A stretch of 64,000 bases of DNA from Variovorax gracilis (lineage in GTDB: Bacteria; Pseudomonadota; Gammaproteobacteria; Burkholderiales; Burkholderiaceae_C). A program made the position numbers and the translations under genes. The stretch's first letter is position 1. Each line of letters begins with the position of its first letter. Shown piece after piece: positions 54,431-63,642 of the stretch. The notes beneath the pieces are model-generated. The model searched no databases. It saw nothing but the letters and a program-made list of their open reading frames with translations, and was not told the DNA's origin. Location of the stretch: NCBI RefSeq assembly GCF_030317115.1, contig NZ_JASZYF010000007.1, positions 248,001 to 312,000 on the forward strand, read 5' to 3'.

Positions 54431-56002
54431 ATGACAACCCAAACTTCTCGCCGCCGCTTCCTTGAAACGTCCGGCGCAATCACCGCCTCTTCCCTTTTTG
54501 GTGGCGTGTTGAGCGCTTGCGCCACCACCACACGAACCCCGATGAGCAAGACCGAACAGGTTGCGTTGACCGCTTCCCAAGCTGTCGATGCCATTCGCAA
54601 TGGCCGCCTGTCGGCGGAGGTCTACGTGACAACGCTGCTCGAACGTGCCGAGCAGCAATCGGGCCTCAACAGCATGATCGCGCTCAACAAGGCGGGCGCG
54701 CTGGCTGCCGCGCGCAAGGTCGATGCGGCGCGCGCCAGCGGGGCTACGTTGCCGCCGCTTGCAGGCCTGCCAATTGTCGTGAAGGACAACATTAACACTT
54801 CCGACATGCCGACCACCGGGGGCACGCCAGCACTGAAAGACGTTCGACCGACCGCGAATGCACCAACCCTGCAGCGCCTGATCGACGCGGGCGCGATCGT
54901 GCTGGGCAAGGCCAATATGCACGAACTCGCCTTCGGCACCACCAGCACCAACTTCACAAGCTTCGCGGGCACGGTCCACAACCCCTATGACGTCAGAAGG
55001 GTGCCGGGCGGGTCGTCGGGCGGAACCGGGGCGGCCATTGCCGCGCGAATCGCACCGGCGGGTCTCGGCACCGACACGGGCGGTTCGGTGCGAATTCCGG
55101 CCGCCTTGTGTGGCATCGCGGGGCTCCGGCCGACCGTTGGCAACGGCGGTGCTCAGCGCCGCTACGACGGCACGGGTGTCCTGCCGATCAGCCGCACCCG
55201 CGACACGATCGGGCCGATGGGTCGAACGGTAGCGGACGTCGCGCTGCTCGACGCAGTGGTCACAGGCGCTTCCATCGCCAAACCTGTCCAACTATCGGGC
55301 CTGCGCCTTGGCGTGCCCGCGAGCTTCTGGAAGGACACGGAGACGCAAGTAGCGACTGTCATGGCGAGCGCCCGGACCAGACTGCAATCCGCAGGCGTAG
55401 TATTTGTCGACATCGACACCGTCGGTCTATGGGAACTGGACGCGAAGGTGTCGTTCCAGGTCGTGCTGCATGAAGCCGGCCAAGACATCCCGGCCTACCT
55501 GGTAGCGACCGGCGTCAAGGGGGTCACGCTGGCTGACATCGCCGCCAAAGTCGCCAGTCCGGACGTAAAGGGTCCGATGGGCGCCGTATTGGGTGACGTG
55601 ACCGCGGCGGAGTATCAGGCGGCGATCACGCAGTACCGCCCGCAGATGCAGGCGCTCTACGCGCGCTATTTCGCGGACAACCGCCTTGACGCGATGATGT
55701 TCCCGACCACGAGCGTTGTCGCTCCCGTCATTGATTCCCGGGACGGGTCTTCGAAGATCTCGGTCAACGGTGGACCGCTCGTGGAAACCTTTGCCACCAT
55801 GATTCGCAACTCCGACCCCGGCAGTACCACCGGCGTGCCCGGCATCACGTTGCCCGCTGGCTTGACCGCAACGGGCCTGCCGGTTGGATTGAGCCTAGAT
55901 GGGCCTATGGGAAGTGACGCGAAGTTGCTGGGCATTGGCCTGTCGATGGAATCGCTCCTCGGCGTATTGCCACCACCGACCCTGCCCCAGCTACCGGCAT
56001 GA
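54431..56002 (+). CDS. Tat-exported lipoprotein amidase (amidase signature family), possible mandelamide hydrolase
   Basis: 523 residues. Twin-arginine signal SRRRFLE (residues 6-12) followed by a lipobox VLSAC with C30, so it is predicted to be folded before export and lipid-anchored. The amidase-signature triad is K118 (GLPIVVKDN), S195 (VPGGSSGGTG) and S219 (GTDTGGSVRIPA). P. putida MdlY, mandelamide hydrolase of a mandelate cluster, belongs to the same family, so hydrolysis of mandelamide or a related amide is a context-based suggestion. The extracytoplasmic location differs from the cytoplasmic MdlY. Divergent from lysR. Confidence 0.88.
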   Translation: MTTQTSRRRFLETSGAITASSLFGGVLSACATTTRTPMSKTEQVALTASQAVDAIRNGRLSAEVYVTTLLERAEQQSGLNSMIALNKAGALAAARKVDAARASGATLPPLAGLPIVVKDNINTSDMPTTGGTPALKDVRPTANAPTLQRLIDAGAIVLGKANMHELAFGTTSTNFTSFAGTVHNPYDVRRVPGGSSGGTGAAIAARIAPAGLGTDTGGSVRIPAALCGIAGLRPTVGNGGAQRRYDGTGVLPISRTRDTIGPMGRTVADVALLDAVVTGASIAKPVQLSGLRLGVPASFWKDTETQVATVMASARTRLQSAGVVFVDIDTVGLWELDAKVSFQVVLHEAGQDIPAYLVATGVKGVTLADIAAKVASPDVKGPMGAVLGDVTAAEYQAAITQYRPQMQALYARYFADNRLDAMMFPTTSVVAPVIDSRDGSSKISVNGGPLVETFATMIRNSDPGSTTGVPGITLPAGLTATGLPVGLSLDGPMGSDAKLLGIGLSMESLLGVLPPPTLPQLPA

Positions 56003-56616
56003 GCCAGCCGCAGTCGCACCGCGCACCCCACCGAAAATTCCCAATGAGAGCGCCGTCACCGGATGGCTGCGCGCGGGCGGCGCTTGCGCAAGTGCGCCGC
56101 ATTCCCATGTCGAGCCATCTCTTCCAAGAGGTCCGTGCGCATTTGATGGCCGTGACGCCAACCGGCCATTGGCTTGAACCTATCCTCGCCCACCCGCTGG
56201 CCTTTGAGGACGGCTGTGCGCTACTCGGCGACAGCACTGGCCCGGCATCTTGTGGCGAAGAGGCGGTGTCGCGCTTCGCGACTTGAAAACTGGCGCCTTT
56301 CCCGCCCGTCTGGCCGTGCTTCGAACAGCAGCAGCAAACGACCGGACCATTTCTCGCCAGATGAGTGGTCAACCCGGATTCATCGCTTCGGCGCCATTTG
56401 AGGATTGCCGGCGTGGTCAGGCCTTCGTCGCTCGATGGGAGGCAGCGCACGCCTTCGCGGTGCAGGTTCCGCACTGGCCGCGACACCGGAGCGTAGCCCA
56501 GGCCGCAGCCACGAGGCCGACGCGGTCCGCACCTCGTCGGTCTCGCGCAGTCGCGGGCTTCAGCCCGCGCGAATGACACTTCTCCAGCACTTGAGCCGAG
56601 ACGGGTGCTTGATTCG
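56003..56616. other. Intergenic, no gene seen
   Basis: About 610 bases between the convergent amidase and dynamin-like genes. The many open frames look like GC shadows. A perfect inverted repeat lies at 56552-56569. Confidence 0.45.
56552..56569. repeat. Perfect inverted repeat CGCGGGCT/AGCCCGCG
   Basis: 8-bp arms with a 2-base loop, 48 bases beyond the stop of the dynamin-like gene. It may end the minus-strand transcript, but no T-run follows on either strand. Confidence 0.5.
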
Positions 56617-58212
56617 TCACTCGTTTGCACAACGTAGTTGATTCTTGACCTTCAGCAGAGCGGTATCCTGGCGTGCAAGCGCAACCTGCAGCACTCTGGC
56701 CGAGTTTTCAATCTCATCGAACGCTCGGCCGCATTGCTCAAAGACGACTTCGAGCTGCTCCACCAGCCGCTGATGGATAACCTCCTGCAACGCATCGTGA
56801 AGTCGTTCGTGATTGACAGTGCTCGGGCTGGGGTTTGGCAAAATGGACTCATTTGTGCCGTTGCCTGCGGAGACGACTTCATAGCCGAGATCGGCCGATA
56901 TTTTGGCTTGTAGATCATCCCCGCCTTCAGGCATGCGGAATTCATGCTCTCCCAACTCCAGCGACACTTCGTACGCCAGGGTTCTCTGCAGAAGATCTCC
57001 CAATTCGCGGGACAACTTGGCTACGTCTCCTGAATGATCGAATTCCTCCAGCATGCGAGGCAACGATGAGGCCACCTGACGCCAAACCATTTTGGTTATT
57101 CGCGGCCGGAGTTCCTGCAGCCTTTCACGCTGCTGCATCATGCGGCTGAGCAGACGCGATAGCGCCGGCTGTATGCTGGCCTTGATCGTGCCCGAGACAT
57201 TCTCTTCCAGATGATGCAACAGTACTTCAACGGGTTTGCGTTGCTTGTAGGCACGCGCAGGCCCAATGAGATCTAGCACCGCGCCACACAACCGGATGAA
57301 TCCGCTCTCGCAGAGAGCCTGCGGCGTTTGCCTCTGCTCACGCGCGACATGAGCTGAAATCGACACGGGAGCCTTTAGCACGTCGGGCGGTACGCCCATC
57401 TGCCTCAGCTTACTTTGCGCACGCAGATGCACGTCGTCTTCTTGTAGTTGCCGATTGGCCGGCGTCTTATTGCGCAGTAGTTTGACGATTTCACCATCGA
57501 GCTCGTCTTCTTCGACAACGTCACTGCGAGTGATCACCGGCAACAGGGGCTTGCTACGATGCAACTCGCGCGCCATCTCGTTGAGCTCTTGCACCTGACC
57601 CGGCGAGGTGGAACTGGTCAGCCACAGGATTGCATCCGCGCTGTCGGTAAAGCGCTGCGTCAATGCGGCGTTCTCGGGCGTGACGGAATGCAGACCGGGC
57701 GTATCCAGCAGTACCATGCTGTGACCGAGGCTCACACCCTGCAGGCGCGCCGTGGTCTCGGTTGCACCCTCTTGGAGCGGCTGTGTCGTTCGAACAATGC
57801 GCCCGGCGTCAAGATGGAAGTACTTCACGACCCGGCCGTGGGCGGAAAAGCGCTCTGCCAGCAAATTGCACAACGAGCTCTTGCCCGCGTTGAACTTCCC
57901 GAAGACCAGCAGCATCACCCGGTCGTCAAAGGCCTGGGCCAGAAGCTTTGCGGGTTCGAGCAACGCCCATTGGCGCGTCCACCCAGTGGCGCTCGCTGAA
58001 AGCAACTCGTTGATCTCGTTGATCTCAAGTACCAGCACATGGGCGTCGCGCAGAGATTGCGGTCGCTGCAATTGATGCTCGGTCAATGCTCGCGTGAGTG
58101 TCGTTAGCCAGCCCTCCAGAAGCTGCGTCATCTCAGTCAAATCGACTTGCGTCAACTCGATGCCGTCGGCGGCCTCGATCAAGCGCAGTTCCGCAGCGTC
58201 GGCGTTAGTCAT
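56617..58212 (-). CDS. Dynamin-like GTPase, second gene of a pair
   Basis: 531 residues. About 100 N-terminal helical residues precede the GTPase domain: G1 P-loop GKFNAGKSS (105-113), a threonine-rich G2 region (ATETTARL), G3 LLDTPGLHS (168-176), G4 TRSD (228-231). The rest (about 330-531) is helical with leucine- and glutamine-rich stretches, consistent with a dynamin stalk; no membrane segment is obvious. Its ATG overlaps the stop of the gene before it by four bases (ATGA), so the two GTPases are made together. Paired bacterial dynamins (Campylobacter DLP1/2, LeoABC) act on membranes, and dynamin pairs have been reported as phage-defence genes. No substrate or partner is known here. Confidence 0.85.
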   Translation of the reverse strand: MTNADAAELRLIEAADGIELTQVDLTEMTQLLEGWLTTLTRALTEHQLQRPQSLRDAHVLVLEINEINELLSASATGWTRQWALLEPAKLLAQAFDDRVMLLVFGKFNAGKSSLCNLLAERFSAHGRVVKYFHLDAGRIVRTTQPLQEGATETTARLQGVSLGHSMVLLDTPGLHSVTPENAALTQRFTDSADAILWLTSSTSPGQVQELNEMARELHRSKPLLPVITRSDVVEEDELDGEIVKLLRNKTPANRQLQEDDVHLRAQSKLRQMGVPPDVLKAPVSISAHVAREQRQTPQALCESGFIRLCGAVLDLIGPARAYKQRKPVEVLLHHLEENVSGTIKASIQPALSRLLSRMMQQRERLQELRPRITKMVWRQVASSLPRMLEEFDHSGDVAKLSRELGDLLQRTLAYEVSLELGEHEFRMPEGGDDLQAKISADLGYEVVSAGNGTNESILPNPSPSTVNHERLHDALQEVIHQRLVEQLEVVFEQCGRAFDEIENSARVLQVALARQDTALLKVKNQLRCANE

Positions 58213-59507
58213 ACTGTCTTCTCAAACATCTTCGGATCTTCGAGGCCGAGCAGTGCTTCCAACGCCCGCTCCGCGACGCACAGGTCGCGTTCGGCGGCAG
58301 CGATACTCGCAGACAATTCAACACGGTCAGCAGACATCTCAAAATAGCGCGCGAACTCTTTCTCCATTCGTTCACGGCCTGCTACCTCGCAAAAGATTTG
58401 CTGCAGGTCCTTGCGGTACTTCACATAGACGCCCAAGACAGCGATCATGATGCTATTTAGGCTGCGCACGGCCGTCCGCTGCGTCAACGGCAGTTCGGTG
58501 ACGCCATGCTTGATCAAGATGGCGTTGATCTCGATGCAGGCCTTGGAATATGCCACCTGCAGCCGGTTTCGCTCGAGCTTTCCGGGTGTGACCTTGAACT
58601 GGTTCGCGAAGGAATCGGGGGCCAAGGAATGGTCAGGGCCTGGCACTTCGAGTACGGCCTGGATGTCGCCGGCGACCTTCTGCAGCGTCGCCGCCAGATC
58701 CTGATCGAAACGTTCGCGCTGGCGCGCCTGTCCCAGGCGCAGGCTGGACGCAAGAGCCAATCGCGCAGCCTTTAGCTGCTGCAGTTCGTCCCGGATATTT
58801 CCGACCAGGAATGCTGTCTCGAAGGATCGGGCATGCGGCACGCGTGCGGCAGCTCGCTCCAAGCTCTCTTGCAGCCCCGGGATGCCGCTGCGTACGCGCA
58901 TCAAATTCTTGCTGTGCTCGATGCCATGGCGGTGCCGCGTAGCGGAGATGGTGTGCATCTCAAGCGCCGGAAGTTGCGCTTCGATAGTCTGCACCACTTG
59001 GCGGTAGTGCTGGTCGTGAGCGAGCTGATCCACCTGCGAAAGAACGAACAGCGTCTGTCGCCTGGTACGCTGGTCATCGCTACTCAGCGAGGCCAGGAGA
59101 GAGCGCTCGCTGGCATCCAGCTCACCTTCCTTGGCCGCGTGGACAAACAGCCGAATGTCGGATTCCAGCCAGGTTGCCTGTAGCGCATGCGCGTCGTCTT
59201 CCGTTTCCACATCCGCATCGAGGCCTGGCGCATCCAGCCATTGCACACCGCCGTGTTCGTGCGCCGAAAGTGCGACAGTCTCGCGTTTGTCCGCCACCGA
59301 GAAGGCGGCGTGCCCGATAAGTTCATTGAGCAGGCGGCTCTTTCCATGGTTGTACTTGCCGATGACGGCTACCACGGGCGGCCGCTTCTTATCTGCCAGG
59401 ATCCGCAGGCGGGTCAGATCGTGGGCACGTTCTGGCAAGGCAGAAAGGACTGCGAGTTCGGCCTCGCGACGATCATGGAAAGGGTTCATCCGGGTCGCTT
59501 CATTCAC
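58209..59507 (-). CDS. Dynamin-like GTPase, first gene of a pair
   Basis: 432 residues (an ATG six codons in is an alternative start). G1 GKYNHGKSRLLNEL (50-63), G3 WLDAPGLDA (90-98), G4 SQVD (157-160), followed by a helical region with AARLALASSLRLGQARQRER and a C-terminal stalk-like helix bundle. The glutamine-valine-aspartate G4 and alanine in DAPG are weaker than canonical but usual for this family. Starts 65 bases after catC on the same strand, so it may be read from the catDC transcript; it overlaps the downstream partner by 4 bases. Confidence 0.85.
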   Translation of the reverse strand: MNEATRMNPFHDRREAELAVLSALPERAHDLTRLRILADKKRPPVVAVIGKYNHGKSRLLNELIGHAAFSVADKRETVALSAHEHGGVQWLDAPGLDADVETEDDAHALQATWLESDIRLFVHAAKEGELDASERSLLASLSSDDQRTRRQTLFVLSQVDQLAHDQHYRQVVQTIEAQLPALEMHTISATRHRHGIEHSKNLMRVRSGIPGLQESLERAAARVPHARSFETAFLVGNIRDELQQLKAARLALASSLRLGQARQRERFDQDLAATLQKVAGDIQAVLEVPGPDHSLAPDSFANQFKVTPGKLERNRLQVAYSKACIEINAILIKHGVTELPLTQRTAVRSLNSIMIAVLGVYVKYRKDLQQIFCEVAGRERMEKEFARYFEMSADRVELSASIAAAERDLCVAERALEALLGLEDPKMFEKTV

Positions 59508-59572
59508 GTTGGCAGAGGATCTGCTGCGCCGGCCTTTCGCAGGTCGCTTGGCGACAGCAGTCTGGTCCTGCT

Positions 59573-59851
59573 CTACACGATGGAAGACGGATGCTTGGCC
59601 AATGGCGTCACCGTGATTTCCATGAATGGGAAGAGCGGGAGCTTGCTGAGGGTGTCGTGCAGTTCGTCATTGCTTGCGACGTCGAACACGCTGTAATTGG
59701 CGTACTCCCCCACGACACGCCAAAGGTGAGGCCATTTGCCCGATTGCTGCAAAGCTTGGGAGTAGGCTTTCTCCTCGGCCTTGACGCGCGCAGCTTCATC
59801 GGGCGCGACGGTTGGCGGGATGTTGACGATCATATGTACGAGATAGAGCAT
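59573..59851 (-). CDS. catC: Muconolactone delta-isomerase
   Basis: 92 residues, the normal size. Starts MLYLVHMIVNIPP, then EEKAYSQALQQSG, HLWRVVGEYANYSVFDVASN, DELHDTLSKLPLFPFMEI and LAKHPSSIV, all hallmark CatC segments. AGGGA precedes this ATG; a much longer open frame upstream is only a shadow of catD. It isomerises (+)-muconolactone to 3-oxoadipate enol-lactone. Sixteen bases after catD, so co-transcribed. Confidence 0.95.
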   Translation of the reverse strand: MLYLVHMIVNIPPTVAPDEAARVKAEEKAYSQALQQSGKWPHLWRVVGEYANYSVFDVASNDELHDTLSKLPLFPFMEITVTPLAKHPSSIV

Positions 59852-59867
59852 GGTGTTCCCTGGGTGT

Positions 59868-60695
59868 CTATAAGGGCTTCGCGTTGAAGGCAAAGAATTC
59901 GAGGACAGCGCGCTCGAAGGCTTCTGGCGCTTCGATGTTGGAGAGGTGCGACGCCGATACCACTGACAGAAGCGCGCCCGGAATTGCCGCCTGCATGGCT
60001 TCGGCGTCGACGACAGTCGTGACGGGATCAGACGCACCGGCCAGGAGCAAAGTGGGCGTGGCGATGCGGTCGATGTCGCTGCGCAAGTCGGAAGCAGCAA
60101 GTGCATCACAGCACGCTGCATATCCCTCCGGAGCGATGCCGGCGATCCAGTCTTGGGCGCATGCCACGGTCTCGGGATTTGCATTCGCAAAGTCTTCGGT
60201 GAACCAGCGTCCAGGCGCCGAGTCCGCCAGCGTGCGCATGGCGGCTTCGCCGCCCCGTCGCACCGTGGCAGCGCGCTCGTTCCAAGCGTCCGTGGCGCCC
60301 AGCTTTGCCGCACTATTGCACACCGCGATGGCGCTGAACCGGGAACGTGCGTGAATACCCAGCCAAAGTCCCGTGTGGCCGCCCATGGAAATACCGCAAA
60401 ACGCTGCCATGTCGATGTTCAACGCATCGAGTACCGCCAACACGTCATGACCCAGGTCGTGGAAAGAGTAGGGGCCCGCCGTGACCGGGCTCCCGCCGTG
60501 GCCGCGCGTGTCGTATCGGATCAACCGGTGGTCCCTGGAAAAGGCGCTGACCTGCGGGCCCCACATCTCCAACGTCGTACCCAGCGAGTTGCTCATGATC
60601 AATGCCGGGGCAGCCGCGTCGCCGTCGATGGCGACGCGGAATGCCCCTCGCGCGGTGAGCAGAGAAGTTGTCAACGAGTCGGTGCGCTGAGTCAT
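59868..60695 (-). CDS. catD: 3-Oxoadipate enol-lactonase
   Basis: 275 residues, alpha/beta hydrolase. LIMSNSLGTTLEMWGPQV, RYDTRGHGGSPV, the nucleophile S103 in CGISMGGHTGLW, acid in LAGASDPVTTV, histidine in VSASHLSNIEAPEAF. These agree with PcaD/CatD. It opens the enol-lactone made by CatC to 3-oxoadipate. The ribosome-binding site is weak. Confidence 0.9.
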   Translation of the reverse strand: MTQRTDSLTTSLLTARGAFRVAIDGDAAAPALIMSNSLGTTLEMWGPQVSAFSRDHRLIRYDTRGHGGSPVTAGPYSFHDLGHDVLAVLDALNIDMAAFCGISMGGHTGLWLGIHARSRFSAIAVCNSAAKLGATDAWNERAATVRRGGEAAMRTLADSAPGRWFTEDFANANPETVACAQDWIAGIAPEGYAACCDALAASDLRSDIDRIATPTLLLAGASDPVTTVVDAEAMQAAIPGALLSVVSASHLSNIEAPEAFERAVLEFFAFNAKPL

Positions 60696-61138
60696 GGTCT
60701 ATGGATCACACTTTTAGGTTTCAATCGGGTCTGCATGCTCCCGACACAGCAGGTATGCAGGCATGCTTGTCGCACATAGCCCTGGCCGCACGGTGATAGC
60801 GATGAACGGCGACACAGATGACCAGTGGCAGCAAGAGGCTGGACCGTGAAGACCGGAATTCCGCCTTCGGGGCGCAGCCATCTCCACATGCTGATGATCG
60901 CTGTGGTCCCAGGCGCCGGGCAATCGCGCGCCCGCACCAACGGGGTTCAGCACGTGCACTACCGTGTACCGGTTTCGGAACGTTGCCGCAATTTTCAACA
61001 GATGCGTTCGTGTACATGGAGGTACGAGGTACCTATGGGGATGTCCTCCGCCAGGACGCGCGCTGTCGCCAAGCTTGAGGCATATAAGCTATGGCAGGCA
61101 GGCGCATCTCCATCGCACCCCCATCGGCCTCTTAGCGT
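60696..61138. other. Gap between catA and catD, no gene seen
   Basis: About 440 bases. Frames on the minus strand of about 85-100 codons exist but start without ribosome-binding sites and resemble no family I know; they could be a decayed gene. The catDC promoter should lie in the part next to 60700. Confidence 0.4.
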
Positions 61139-62074
61139 CTATGCAGCCAGCCGCGGGCGATCGACGATCTGGTTGTCGACGCCGTTGACCAAAGCAGTCA
61201 GCCTTATGTCGAACACGATCTCGGTAAACGGGCCAGCAAGCCCTTCAGCTTCGATACTGGCCTTGTCGGTGTGCTCTGTCAGCGGGGGCACGAGTCCTTC
61301 CCGGGTGGCATAGGCGAAATCGTCGTAGACCAGTGGGTCCCCGTCAATGTTGATCTGCGTGGTCAACTTTCGGTGGCCGTCGGATGTAACGAAGAAATGG
61401 ATGTGCGCCGGGCGATTGCCGTGCCGCCCCAACTGGTTGAGCAGGCCCTGGGTGGGGCCGTCCGGAGGACAGCCGTAACCCACAGGCACGATGCTTTGAA
61501 ACTTGTAGCGGCCTTGCGCGTCAGTCATGATGGTGCGACGCATGTTGAACGGCTGCTGCTCGCCGGTCGGGTCAAAGTGGGAATAGAACCCCTTTGTGTT
61601 GGCATGCCAGACCTCTACCTTGGCGCCAGGCAGGGGCTTGCCGTCCGCACCGTAGACAGTGCCGTGCATGATCAGGGGGTGTCCCTGTTTGTCGCTTCCG
61701 TCGTCAAGTCGTGCGAAGCCCTGCTCCACCGGTGCTCCCTCCACGTACAACGGACCTTCGATCGTGCGGGGCGTGCCGTCGGTCACGCCCAGCGCTGCAT
61801 CTTCCGCGTCCATGCGCATATCGAAGTACCGGTCCAAGCCAAGCCCCGGTGACAACAAGCCAGCTTCGCCACGCGCGCCGAGTTGGTTCACATAGGCAAT
61901 GCCCGCCCAATACTCGTCAGATGTGACGTCCAGATCCTCGATCGCCTTGAATAGGTCGGAGAGGATGCGATGGACTATCGTCTTGGTACGCGGGTTACCG
62001 CCTTCCTGATTGAGGCCGCTGGCCAAGCGCAGGAAGTCTTGCACTTCGGTGGTATTGAAGATTTGAGCGCTCAT
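61139..62074 (-). CDS. catA: Catechol 1,2-dioxygenase
   Basis: 311 residues. The four iron ligands are Y164 (GFYSHFD), Y200 (PVGYGCPP), H224 and H226 (RPAHIHFF), at exactly the positions known from characterised CatA enzymes. Intradiol cleavage of catechol gives cis,cis-muconate. The N-terminal linker helices (TTEVQDFLRLASGL and EYWAGIAYVNQLG) used for dimerisation and lipid binding are present. GGAGA precedes the ATG. Follows catB by 135 bases on the same strand. Confidence 0.96.
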   Translation of the reverse strand: MSAQIFNTTEVQDFLRLASGLNQEGGNPRTKTIVHRILSDLFKAIEDLDVTSDEYWAGIAYVNQLGARGEAGLLSPGLGLDRYFDMRMDAEDAALGVTDGTPRTIEGPLYVEGAPVEQGFARLDDGSDKQGHPLIMHGTVYGADGKPLPGAKVEVWHANTKGFYSHFDPTGEQQPFNMRRTIMTDAQGRYKFQSIVPVGYGCPPDGPTQGLLNQLGRHGNRPAHIHFFVTSDGHRKLTTQINIDGDPLVYDDFAYATREGLVPPLTEHTDKASIEAEGLAGPFTEIVFDIRLTALVNGVDNQIVDRPRLAA

Positions 62075-62209
62075 TGATGTCTCCGTTTCATGGGGGGTTG
62101 GTGACTATGGTGTTTTGTGGCCAGGTGGCGGTTTGCTTTTTCAAACTTTGGCCCGAGAAGACTTTCCAAGCCGGCTGTCGCCCTAGCAAAAAGTGTCTGG
62201 ACAGGCTCC

Positions 62210-63364
62210 TTAGCCAGTAACGGCGACGCTCTGTGAAGAGCGGTCACGCCGATAGAAGTCGAGTTTGTCCAAGTCGAGTTGCACGCCCAGGCCCGGTACC
62301 TGCGGCAGTTGCAGTTCGAAGTCACGGAAGTCAGGGCGCTGCACGACGATGTCGTCCTTGAGCAGCAGCGGTCCAAACAACTCCGTGCCCCAGGCAAGCG
62401 TCGGGCAGGCGGCAAAGACGTGCGCCGCGGCGATGCTGCCGATGCTGCCTTCGAGCAAGGTACCGCCGTAGATGCCTACGCCGGCGGCATCGGCGACGGC
62501 TGCAGCCCGCAGCGTGGGCCAGAGGCCTCCTGCCTGAGAGATCTTCAAGGCATACACGTCCGCCGCAGCCTCCGCGGCCAGATCGAATGCGTCGATCGCA
62601 TCGTGCACTGCTTCATCGGCCATGATTGGCACGTCGAAGCGGGCACTCAGGCGCCGGAGCGCCCGGCGATTGCGACGTGCCACGGGCTGCTCGATCAGGC
62701 CGACTCCGATCGCTTCGAGAGCGGCGATCCCTCGCACGGCCGTGGTTTCATCCCAGGCCTGGTTCACATCGACCGTCAGCAACACATCATCTCCAAGGCC
62801 GCGGCGAATGGCCTCAACGTGTGCTATGTCCTCCGCAAGCGGATGGCTGCCGATCTTGAGCTTGAACACGTTGTGGCGGCGAGCCTCGATCAACGACAGC
62901 GCCTCCTGGACGTCACGCGCCGCATCGCCGCTGGCGAGGGTCCACAGCACCGGAAGTGCATCTCGCACGGCGCCGCCGAGCAAGGCATGCACCGGCAGGC
63001 CCAGGCGGAGCCCCTGCGCGTCAAGCAGCGCAATCTCCACTGCAGACTTCGCAAAGGAGTTTCCCTGCACCGACGCCGACACGCGCTTGAGCGCGACATT
63101 GATCCGGGTGGCGTCCTGCCCGATTAGCAGTGGAGCGACGTAGGTGTCTATCGCACCTTTGATGCTCTCCGGACTCTGATCCCCGTAGGCCAAGCCACCA
63201 ATCGTGGTGGCCTCCCCAACACCAGTGATGCCGTCGCTGCACACCAGCCGCACGATGACTAGCGTCTGGCGCATCATCGTCGTCATCGCCAGCTTGTGCG
63301 CGCGAATCGTTGGCAGGTCCACCAGGACTGATTCGATGCTTTGAATGGTTGGGCTTGGGTTCAT
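62210..63364 (-). CDS. catB: Muconate cycloisomerase
   Basis: 384 residues, enolase superfamily. Lysines K168 and K170 in VFKLKIG, metal ligands D199 (LTVDVNQAWD), E225 (IEQPVAR) and D250 (PIMADEAV), then KISQAGG and GTLLEGSIGS. It cyclises cis,cis-muconate to muconolactone. First gene of the cat unit; a perfect ATAC-N7-GTAT site is 59-73 bases upstream. An in-frame longer start exists but lies over that site. Confidence 0.95.
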   Translation of the reverse strand: MNPSPTIQSIESVLVDLPTIRAHKLAMTTMMRQTLVIVRLVCSDGITGVGEATTIGGLAYGDQSPESIKGAIDTYVAPLLIGQDATRINVALKRVSASVQGNSFAKSAVEIALLDAQGLRLGLPVHALLGGAVRDALPVLWTLASGDAARDVQEALSLIEARRHNVFKLKIGSHPLAEDIAHVEAIRRGLGDDVLLTVDVNQAWDETTAVRGIAALEAIGVGLIEQPVARRNRRALRRLSARFDVPIMADEAVHDAIDAFDLAAEAAADVYALKISQAGGLWPTLRAAAVADAAGVGIYGGTLLEGSIGSIAAAHVFAACPTLAWGTELFGPLLLKDDIVVQRPDFRDFELQLPQVPGLGVQLDLDKLDFYRRDRSSQSVAVTG

Positions 63365-63422
63365 GGTTGGCAATCTTCGTTGCGAAAGACCGATAGGTCC
63401 AATATCGATGCGGTCTGCAAAA

Positions 63423-63437
63423 ATACCTTCAAGGTAT
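63423..63437. promoter_or_regulatory. CatR/CatM/BenM-type LysR operator upstream of catB
   Basis: ATACCTTCAAGGTAT: ATAC-N7-GTAT inside a 17-base perfect palindrome (AATACCTT C AAGGTATT). ATAC-N7-GTAT is the established recognition sequence of BenM and CatM, the muconate-responsive activators of cat and ben genes. No such regulator gene is in the window. Confidence 0.75.
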
Positions 63438-63642
63438 TGTTGATGAGGGTTTACACCAATCACCCGCTCGTGCCGTGGTTCGCGCCGACTGCCGCGTGCG
63501 ACGTTTCCTCAACCTGGTGTTTGGCCGGTTGAACCCTGGGGGGACGCTCCTTCTTGTTGCGCCGCGCCTGCTCTGACCTGCGTCATGGACAGGGCACCGC
63601 CATGGAGCGTTGAGGCAAGCGCTTGCCCGGTCCTGTGCGTGA

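Noticed and set aside
59852-60313. N-terminal extension that would make catC a 246-residue protein
   Set aside because: It is the antiphase of catD; the 92-residue start has a ribosome-binding site and matches the full CatC length.
60714-61017. Minus-strand frames of about 95 codons between catA and catD
   Set aside because: Rare starts without ribosome-binding sites, overlapping in two frames and no recognisable family; possibly a decayed gene but not supportable.
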